Shown: positions 56,544 to 64,000 of the stretch, one piece after another
Layout: each line of letters starts with the position of its first letter
Numbering within the stretch: position 1 is the stretch's first letter
Origin: Amanita rubescens
Lineage: Eukaryota > Basidiomycota > Agaricomycetes > Agaricales > Amanitaceae
Assembly (NCBI GenBank): GCA_015039365.1
Contig: WION01000272.1
Span: forward strand, 1-64,000
Length of the DNA stretch: 64,000 nucleotides
Reading direction: 5' to 3'
Position numbers and translations under genes: made by a program
The notes under the pieces: generated by a model
The model's input: only the letters and a program-made list of their open reading frames with translations
Databases searched by the model: none
Told to the model about the DNA's origin: nothing

Positions 56544-59240
56544 TTATGCCCAGTCATCACCACTCCACCATCTCTTCTCCGATCCTCGGACGTGCCACTC
56601 GGCCACACTCTTCGTGCTCGCGACGTACAGTCGGCTTCCACTCGGATCGAAACATACACCAGCAAGATCCAGCTCAGCCGAGGTCGTAGCCGTAGTATCC
56701 TCTTGTTCCTTTTCTTTTTCTTCCTGTTCGTCCTCGTCATCTTCCTCGCGGCCAGTTATCCAATTGAACCCAGGTCCGCCACTCCTTGAAGACTGTGGTT
56801 GCCCATCAAGAGTCATATCTTCATGCCTCCCTTCGTCGGTGCTCCTCCAGACATTCGAGTCACCAAATTCATAGGGATAATCGAAATCCGCAACGGCGCT
56901 GCCTGTGTTCCGGTCTTCCTCCCCATCGGCATCTTCCCTATTATCTCTGTTGTCATCGCTGCCACTCCTCCGTCTGTCATTCACCAAGATTCCATGACGA
57001 CTCAGGATATCTTCAACGTCCCTTGCTTCAATTCCTTCCACAAGGGCGGGGATGAGTAAGAGCGCAGCTTCGTCCTCTTCCCTTTCCTCCTCCCTTTCCT
57101 CTTCCCTATCCCCGTCTCCTCTGCCCCTCAGCACCCGGCTGAACTGGCTCAACCCACTGCTGTTTCTTCCGGATCCTCTATCATCACCAGCCGTCCTCAG
57201 CGTCCTCCATGTAGAATCACCAATGGAGCTGGGAGGAGAATACCCTGTTCCCGCCCGCGCTGAGGTGCTTGCACTGTCAGTTCCATCGCCGCTATCCCTT
57301 CTTCCCAGCCTCCGCGCGACGATCTCTCTGGCCCTTTGCACTCTTCTTTCTTGGATATCTCGCAATTCCCTGTCTCTCTGCGTAGAGAAAGTCAAGGGAC
57401 CCGCGAACCGTGTTCCCCGTCGTGCAAAGCCAGGTAATTGGGAATAGACGTAGTCAACGCTAGGGAGGCCAGACGGCCTCGATCGCGAACCAGATGTCAG
57501 GCTACTTTCGCTCGCCGTCCGGGTAGACGATGGTCTCGTGCCCGTTGCAGCTGGTGTCAGCGGAGCCGGCGTCAGCGCAGGACCCCTTGCAACCGGAACC
57601 CGAACAATCTCCTCAGTCTCAAAAGTTTTCGCATCAACGACATGCATCAAGTTCGAATGCTAACGCAATGACTGTTTAACGCTCGTCCTCGAAACCGATA
57701 TCGATACTCACCTCTGTAAACGCCAAAACTTCCCTTCCACTCCCACCAATACCTCCACCAAACTTGACGCTCCGCACGCTCCACCCAGGAGGCCGAACCG
57801 TACCCGCACCGCCGCCATGAAAATGGACATCCTCAAATAACCAACCGCTAGCCGCAGAATTGCTCCATCCAGCCGCAGCTGCGCCACTTGCCCACAACCC
57901 GCCGCTGCCGGACGAACCGGGTCCCAGCCCAGTCGTCTTGTTCGTCTGAAACACTTTCATTGGTTTGGTACTCCGCACGTCCCACACTGCGACAACTCCC
58001 TCTTGGGAGGCAACCGCAAACTTGGCACCATCAGCCGAAAAGGCAGTCGAGAACGACGCAGCGAGCGCGTTCGGTGGAAGCCAAAACGGTAGCCCTTCGG
58101 CCTTGGGTAGGGCCAAAGTCGTTATGGGAGTGAATGTAAGTCGGGCACCGCCTGAAACATGGTGAAGAAAAACTTCCGACGAGTCACCAACGGAGAGGAC
58201 TGTTCGCGAGTCAGGGGAAAGCGAAGCTATATTATTTCCGTTACGTTAATCGCTGTCATAAACTTTGAAACATGAGAAACGTACTGTGATTTACGGGTAC
58301 GGTTAATTTTAGCGATCCTACTTCTTTTAGGTTTCTGGTATGTTTTGACCCTGTCGTTCTGAGCGGCACGTCGAAAAGCTTGATCGTGAAATCGTTGTTG
58401 CTCACGATCACCCTTGGCTCTACGGAACTCTCGTTAGAGTATGCCAAGCCGAGTGAATTGGTGAGCACGACTGAGTTGTTGATGGAGCAATTTTCTAAAT
58501 GTTTGGAAAACTGCCAGATGAGTTTCGATGTTGACGAGGGGCGGAAACGTTTTCGTCGAGGAGGGGAAGAAGGCGATGCAGAAGAGGTGGCTGAGCTACT
58601 TGAAGAAGCTGACGTTGAACCGTACACTGTATGGTAGGAAAAGTGGAGGTCGGCTTCTTGCCCGCCAGCTGCGTAGAGAATATCATTTGTGTCAGGGATG
58701 CGCAGGGCTGCAAGTGTATTTGGATGAAACTCGGGTGCTGCTATAATTCGGGGAGGCTAGGTAACGGGGGTTAGATACCCCGATTGATGCCAAGAAAAGC
58801 CGATCCAACTCACCGTACCAGGGGGAGCGTGCAAGTCGTGCTCAACTATACCCTGATCATGGATGTAATTGACTATCCCAGGCTCTCGAGGGCATAAAAT
58901 CAGATCGCGGAGTTGTCTGCGTAGCCATTTTTGGAAAAAATGAGATTTACGTTGTTGGGCGTGTGGATAGGGTGACTTACACATGAGTAATATGTGCGTC
59001 CGCGGCAGCGACTGCCGTGGGCTTTCCTGACGTTAAGAGGGTTGGATGAATGGCCATTACGGTTTTCGATGTAGGGTGGAAAGAGGGAAGCAAACTATTA
59101 CGTTGCGGTGTGAATTGGATGACTAGAGCTGTGCAGTTTAGAGTTAGACACGAAGACGCCCAATTGTATCACTTACGGGTGTAGTCGAATTAGAAAGCTC
59201 ACGCAACTGTCCTCGCACTAGAGTCGTACTTGGACTGGGC
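56544..59240 (-). CDS. WD40-type protein of unknown role
   Basis: Seven or more exons. In order: TTLVRGQLRELSNSTTP, VIQFTPQRNSLLPS, KTVMAIHPTLLTSGKPTAVA, DHDLHAPPGT-like loop, FHPNTLAALRIPDTNDILYA, a Ser-rich loop, VIVSNNDFTIKLFDVPLR, then FSADGAKFAVASQEGVVAVW and DVRSTKPMKVF (a classic WD repeat). It ends in a long acidic/Arg-rich disordered region and a last strand, CFDPSGSRLYVASTK. A beta-propeller scaffold is likely; the partner is unknown. The 5' end is unresolved: no ATG lies in frame with the first recognisable block, so a small first exon upstream of about 59240 is expected. Confidence 0.72.
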
Positions 59241-59461
59241 GTTTGTGGTGGGCTTTCTCACTCGGCCGAGGAGAGCGCTGTGCAATGACCATACTCAGGT
59301 TAGCACGTGACGATGACGATTCGGATGACGTTCTCGGAGTCACGCCCGCGGAGCACGGTATTCGCGTCGTGTGCTTCAAACAAACTCTACGATTAATGTC
59401 CATAGTTGTAAATACGAATGCGGTGTATGTAAATACAAGGGTATCAAATTAGAAAAAAATA

Positions 59462-60780
59462 TCATGACCCAGACATCACCTTCCTGATCCCCTCCTTCTG
59501 CGCTGGAGTCAACTTTTCAGGGAATTCCACTTCCCATTTCACGATCAAGTCACCCTTGGACTTCACCCCACCTTTCCTGATCGGCATACCTTCACCAGGT
59601 ATTCTCGTCTCCGCACCTGGTTTGACGATCCCTACAGGTGCAGGCACTTGTACTCTCCGTCCGTCCAACAGCTCCAGGACCCTTGTTATACGGTTATTCC
59701 CGGGTGCCCCGGTCAACGCATCCACCAGTGAGATCTTCAGGGTTGCGATAAGATCGTTTCCTGCTCGTTTCAGCACTTCGTGTGGCTTCTCCTCCACCAC
59801 AAACACTAGATCTTGCGCGTCTCCATTTGACAGCTCGTTCCCTGCCTTGGGGAACCGAACTTTTGTCCCGCTTTTCCAACCTGGAAGAACATGGATCTCC
59901 ACCACCTTATCTTCTGTCGTCCCGTCCAATAGGCGCCGGCCGACTTTAAGTCGTTTCGTCGTACCGCTATAGAGCTCGTTTAGAGAAAGTTTGAGCTGCC
60001 GGACAATTTCGGTGGTCTCCTTTTTCGAGGGAGATTCATTTCGAGGTGTTCCGCCGGCTGCAGATCGGAAGCTTCCTCGGCGTGGCATGCCACCCATACC
60101 ACCTGGCATACCGCCGGGCATACCACTCATACCACCGCCGAAAGGAAACCCACCGAATCCACCCATATCGTCATCCTGATCCATGGAAAACCCACCACTC
60201 CGGCCACCAAATCCACCAAGTCCCCCACCAAAGATTTGCCTATAGTACAACAAAGTAAATACCGGTGAGAGAGAGGAATTGAGAGACTACTTACTCAAAG
60301 ATCTTTTGAGGGTCTGTAGCGGTGAATCCACCTCGGCCGAACCCACCGGGACCGCCAGAGCTGAACGTAAACGTGGAGCCCGCCGGGAAACCACTGAAAC
60401 CGCCACCGCCGGGGAAACCACCGCCTGCTCCAGGGGGAGGCCCGCCACCTCCTTTCAAGCCCTCTTCACCGAATTGATCATAAACGGCTCGTTTTTGGGA
60501 ATCACTGAGGACTTCAAACGCTTCCGAAATCTACCGCAGTTAGCTGAGACGACGCCGCGGAGCATACGGAAGAGAAACATGCCTCTTTAAACTTTTGATT
60601 TGCTTCTTCTGACCCTGCGTTACGGTCCGGGTGCCACCTCAAGGCCTATACGCAATAAAATACGTCAAAAATACGTCAAAAAATAGGGTCTCTACTAACC
60701 ATCTTCTTGTACGCTTTTTTTATGTCATCATCCGAGGCGCCCTTGGCAATACCTAACAGTTTGTAATAGTCGACTCCCAT
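59462..60780 (-). CDS. SIS1: Type B (class II) DnaJ/Hsp40 chaperone
   Basis: Starts [20 protein letters not shown] (upstream codons in the same frame lie in the leader). The J domain contains [19 protein letters not shown] with the HPD motif that stimulates Hsp70, then [21 protein letters not shown] Gly/Phe-rich segment follows, with a Gly/Met-rich stretch ([18 protein letters not shown]). The two C-terminal substrate-binding domains come next, starting [20 protein letters not shown] and ending [20 protein letters not shown]. No zinc-finger cysteines, so it is Sis1/DNAJB-like. Divergent from the Vtc1-like gene with 258 bases between ATGs. Confidence 0.93.
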
Positions 60781-61038
60781 AGTGAGTTTGAAAGAAAAAG
60801 TCGATGAGACACTGGCAGAACGAGTTTTATTGAACTTGACGGACGCACTGGAAGGGTTGCGGACATCCTGGATAGTTCTAGTACAACTCAACACATGATG
60901 TCACTCCGGACCGCGCCTGCATTTCGGCCCGAACCGGAGATAACTCGGCGTCGGTGATAAGATAACAACCGGCCAGAGCCGGACCCAATTTGGGCGGGCG
61001 GCGGCGGCGTCTGTTCTTCTCTCTCAGAACCACCAAAG
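60781..61038. promoter_or_regulatory. Divergent promoter, DnaJ / Vtc1-like
   Basis: 258 bases shared by two head-to-head genes; CG-rich in the middle, with no TATA box. Confidence 0.5.
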
Positions 61039-61997
61039 ATGCCTCCCTCAGAAACGACGCCCCTCGTAGGTCCATCAAACAGCGCCAACGATACCGAACA
61101 GCACGATGAACAAAACCCGCCAGATTCTCCCCGTTCTCTATCCTTGCTACGTCGTTCTATTCAAACCGTAGCGGATCTTTTCCACCCTTTTTCTGCCGGT
61201 GCTCTTGCTACGCTTCCCAGGCTCTCAAGACCCCTGCGGTACACTAGGCGGGATGCGGTTCCGGAAGTTGAGCCTGATGAAGAAGGAAATTTGCCAACTG
61301 TAAGGGACTACCACGCTATTAGTGATGTCCCGCCGCAAGTGAGGGTTCCTAAAAAAGTCGCAACGCCGGTGAAGGTCGAGCCAAAGGTGTGGTTTGCCAA
61401 CGAGAGAAGTGCGTGGTTTTCTTTTTGGTCTGTTCTATGGGTGATGATGACATTGGATGACAGCGTGGATATCGTGGTTGAGTAACTCTGTGATACTCGC
61501 GTCATTCTCCGTGGCTCTCTTTAATGCGTCAAAAGACGAGATTGCGAAACGTTTCGCTTATGTCTATGCGCTGATTAGCGTAGGCGTTTTGGTAATAATA
61601 AAAAAAGTTTTCTTTCACATTACGTCCCGTTGATCTGGATAACAGATATACGGATACGTGTTATACCAATATCGTATAACGATGATTCTTCGCAGAGATC
61701 CGGGGCACTTTGGTATGACGTTTTGTGTATTGTTCTCTTTCTTGCTGACGACTGGCTACAGACGCGCACGTTGGTCCGATAATCATCAGCATTGCTCTAT
61801 TCGTTGCCATCCTGGCAAACTTTATCATCCGCGGTACGTCCTATCTGGGATAATTACCTCTTCTTCTACTCACATGACTACGCGCCCCTATACCGCGTCT
61901 TCTCCCTGTTTCTGCCATATAATATCAATACTGACGTGATTCGCGTAACGTCACGTTGCTAGTCCGCGAATTGTACGTTCTTCTTATCAACCTTTGA
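61039..61997 (+). CDS. DUF202 membrane protein, Vtc1-like
   Basis: Five exons. A disordered N-terminus of about 115 residues begins MPPSETTPLVGPSNSAND. It leads to PKVWFANERTWISWLSNSV, the PKxWFANERTxxxWL signature of DUF202/VTC proteins, then three membrane helices (ILASFSVALFNAS, AYVYALISVGVLIYGYVLY, VGPIIISIALFVAILANFII). The last exon gives VRELYVLLINL and is reached through a 124-base intron whose first AG is the acceptor. VTC proteins make or move polyphosphate at the vacuole. Here the SPX and polymerase domains of Vtc2-4 are absent. Confidence 0.82.
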
Positions 61998-62273
61998 TTG
62001 ATGATGCCAATCTTTGATAGACATAAAAATGGCACGCCCTTTCCCGGGACGAGTTTCTTCTTTTCAGACTCATCGCCTATACCATCGCTTGTGGTCCAAG
62101 GAGTATGAACGCATTCCTTTAAAAGTTCGAAATGGAGCAAAAAGACTATATATGCAGCTCCAAGGACGAGCATTTTTTTGGTTTTGGTTGATTAGCTATC
62201 AGTCTGTACATGTTTTGATATCGGGGACAGTAGGGTCAAATTTAGGGAGTTGTTTTTGATTTGAAATTTGTGA

Positions 62274-63088
62274 TCACAGAATGCCACTACTCTTGATAAT
62301 TCCAGCCCAACTTCGGATGACGTACTGCGAGTATGTCCCGATTTCGTCGATTGATTTTTTGAGTGCGGTCGAACTTTCTAGTAGGGAATCTAAGAATACA
62401 TGGGCAGTGGTTGGAGATGTGAGTTGGTGTAGTTCTGCAGCGGTGTATATGGCTGCTATTGAAGCTCGATTGGTGTACCAAGCCAGCTAAGAAGAGCATT
62501 ATTAATTCTAGCGGGAGAGGAACGAGGTACACGTACATGAAGAGATTGGTCACGAATCGCACGACATGCTTCGTCTGCGACGTTTGCCGTGTGTTGAATT
62601 GCGGGTAGGGGATCTAGAGGAGGTACGCCGATCGAAGGCGAGATGAGGAGAGCAAATGCCTAAAACGCGAATGTTGAGAGTTTTACACAAGAAATACTAG
62701 TGTGGAGAGAGAAGGTTACCTCTGGGATATAAGGAAGTGCGGGTTCGTTGTACGCCAATCTCGCGTGGAGAACTTGACCAAGGGTTAGCGTTGCGGTGGT
62801 GGTGGTGTCCAATTGCCTTTGTTGTTCCCGGGTCTGTCTGCCCATTTCTCGAATACGATCAAGTCCCTCGTCTAGCCATGCATGAATGAGCGTCCGCCTC
62901 GACTCGTTTCCTGAGCCGAACAACGCATCTAGAGCGTCTTCCGAGAGAGGTTCCTTGTGTTCCTTTAACGAAGCGTCGTTGTGGGCCAGAACTGACCTAG
63001 CCAGCGCTTCCCGCGTAAATCCATAGTCTTTGACTAGAGGTACGGCAGAGCGTAACAGTTGGGACCGCAACGAGGAAGCGGCAGGCAT
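62274..63088 (-). CDS. COQ9: Ubiquinone biosynthesis protein COQ9, mitochondrial
   Basis: Three or four exons. A Ser/Leu/Arg-rich start MPAASSLRSQLLRSAVPLVK can serve as targeting sequence and runs into YGFTREALARSVL, the TetR-like N-terminal helix set. ALFGSGNESRRTLIHAWLDE follows, then the lipid-binding region ending NWHTNRASIAAIYTAAELHQ, the W-x3-R-x7-Y-x3-EL signature of COQ9. It ends in IRSWAGIIKSSGIL. COQ9 binds lipids and presents substrate to COQ7 in the coenzyme Q complex. Convergent with the Vtc1-like gene; divergent from eIF3j with 105 bases between ATGs. Confidence 0.82.
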
Positions 63089-63193
63089 GATCGGGGATCG
63101 GCAAAAGCCGAGGATCGACTTGATTTTGTTATCGCCGTTACTTGCTCGCGTTCGATTACTTATATCCCACACTAGAAGTAGACGCGGATTACC
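63089..63193. promoter_or_regulatory. Short divergent promoter, COQ9 / eIF3j
   Basis: 105 bases between the two start codons, so transcription of both genes must begin here. No TATA box. Confidence 0.5.
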
Positions 63194-64000
63194 ATGTCTG
63201 ACTGGGGTACGTGTTCGTGATGATCCTCTCAGGGTTATGTCGAGATGAAATTGGTGGACAGACTCGGAGGCATCTGACAAGGAGGAAACGGCCAAGGCTT
63301 CCACTGCTTCTGCGCCTTCACAAGGCAAGGTTGTGCAGAAAAAGTCTAAATGGGAAGGAGAGGATGAGGATGATGATGGCCCTGCGGTGTGTGTGGCGCG
63401 TATCTCGGGTTGATCAATCTCACACATTATTAGAGCGATTGGGAAGAGTCTTCAGAGGAAGAGGAGAAGCCGTCCGCATCTGCATCTGTAGCTGCACCAC
63501 CTCCGAAGAAGAAAGGAACTATAAAGGCAAAGATTGCGGAAAAGGAGGCACAGAAAGCGGCAAAGGCAAACGACGTTGAGTATGACTCTGATGATGTTTT
63601 GGACCCGAGGGAGAAAGCGAGAAGGGACAAGGAAAAGGAACTGAACGCTGATCTACACAATGCAGCTGAACTTTTTGGATCTGCAGCTCTCGGAGGTGGG
63701 TGTCTTCTTTTCAAACAAGAATATCTCTCGAACGCGATATTTTAAAAAGGTACATCGTCATCCGACTTGGACCGGCTAATATCCTTCCAACCTCGGACAA
63801 AGGAAGATTTCCAGCAATTCTCGTCCAAACTTATCGAGTATATTATCAAACGACATCAGGACAAACCGCTCTACGCGTCTTTTGTTGAGCACCATGTAAA
63901 GGAATTGGCGGCGCCTTTGAAAGATGTTGAGGTGCGCAAGGCGGCGAGTGGGTTGACGACATTGGCGAATGAGAAGCAGAAGGAGCAACGTACTGGGAAG
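63194..64000 (+). CDS. HCR1: Eukaryotic translation initiation factor 3 subunit J, partial
   Basis: Starts MSDW, and after a first intron continues DSEASDKEETAKA. KKSKWEGEDEDDDGPA and SDWEESSEEEEKP follow, the acidic N-terminal repeats of eIF3j. Then come a Lys/Ala-rich helix (KKKGTIKAKIAEKEAQKAAK), DPREKARRDKEKELNADLHN and AAELFGSAA, then SSSDLDRLISFQPRTKEDFQ and EYIIKRHQDKPLYASFVEHH. The window ends inside the C-terminal helical region (TTLANEKQKEQ), so 20 or more residues are missing. The subunit binds the 40S decoding centre and helps ribosome recycling. Confidence 0.93.

Noticed and set aside
1..64000. CRISPR arrays, prokaryotic operons or integrated virus
   Set aside because: No regularly spaced direct repeats, no capsid, integrase or polymerase genes, and intron-rich genes throughout mark a fungal nuclear chromosome.

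Overview
This is nuclear DNA of a filamentous basidiomycete, most likely an Agaricomycete. Genes on both strands are cut by many short introns (about 45-60 bases, usually with a CTAAC/CTGAC-like branch site). Several families are typical of mushrooms: F-box-like/LRR proteins, an HSPA12-type Hsp70, an atypical G-alpha ending in SAALV, an MLKL-NTD kinase, GMC oxidoreductases and a P450 expansion. Most genes were assembled by joining reading frames across introns and checking each join against the conserved protein family, so internal exon borders are inferences.

Layout. 0-7 kb: a DIPP-type Nudix hydrolase, a 3.5 kb gene desert, a spliced TEA/ATTS-domain transcription factor, a convergent TAN1 gene and a tRNA-Thr(UGU). 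7-19 kb: an Mlx-like bHLH factor, a divergent G-alpha, a transaldolase paired head-to-head with a PPIL3-type cyclophilin, actin-capping protein beta, eIF5 and an F-box protein. 19-28 kb: an Hsp70-like ATPase whose reading frame runs into a disordered repeat tail of about 1,000 residues, an unknown coiled-coil protein, and Hsp20. 28-56 kb is an accessory region with three paralogous P450s (the middle one frameshifted), an alpha/beta-hydrolase, a GMC alcohol-oxidase-like enzyme plus a relic of another, an SDR, F-box and unknown genes, a TPR relic in a CpG-depleted island split by a 952 bp inverted-repeat transposon, and a gene encoding an MLKL-type four-helix domain, a degenerate pseudokinase and an intact kinase in tandem. 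56-64 kb returns to housekeeping genes: a WD40 protein, a Sis1-like DnaJ, a Vtc1-like DUF202 protein, COQ9 and eIF3j (cut by the window end).

How genes may work together. Chaperones recur (Hsp70-like, Hsp20, DnaJ, cyclophilin), as do translation genes (eIF5, eIF3j, TAN1, tRNA-Thr). The 28-55 kb block looks like an oxidative tailoring neighbourhood without a recognisable backbone enzyme. The MLKL-like kinase is the strongest candidate for an unusual signalling or cell-death protein. GC-AG introns are unusually frequent across the whole window.
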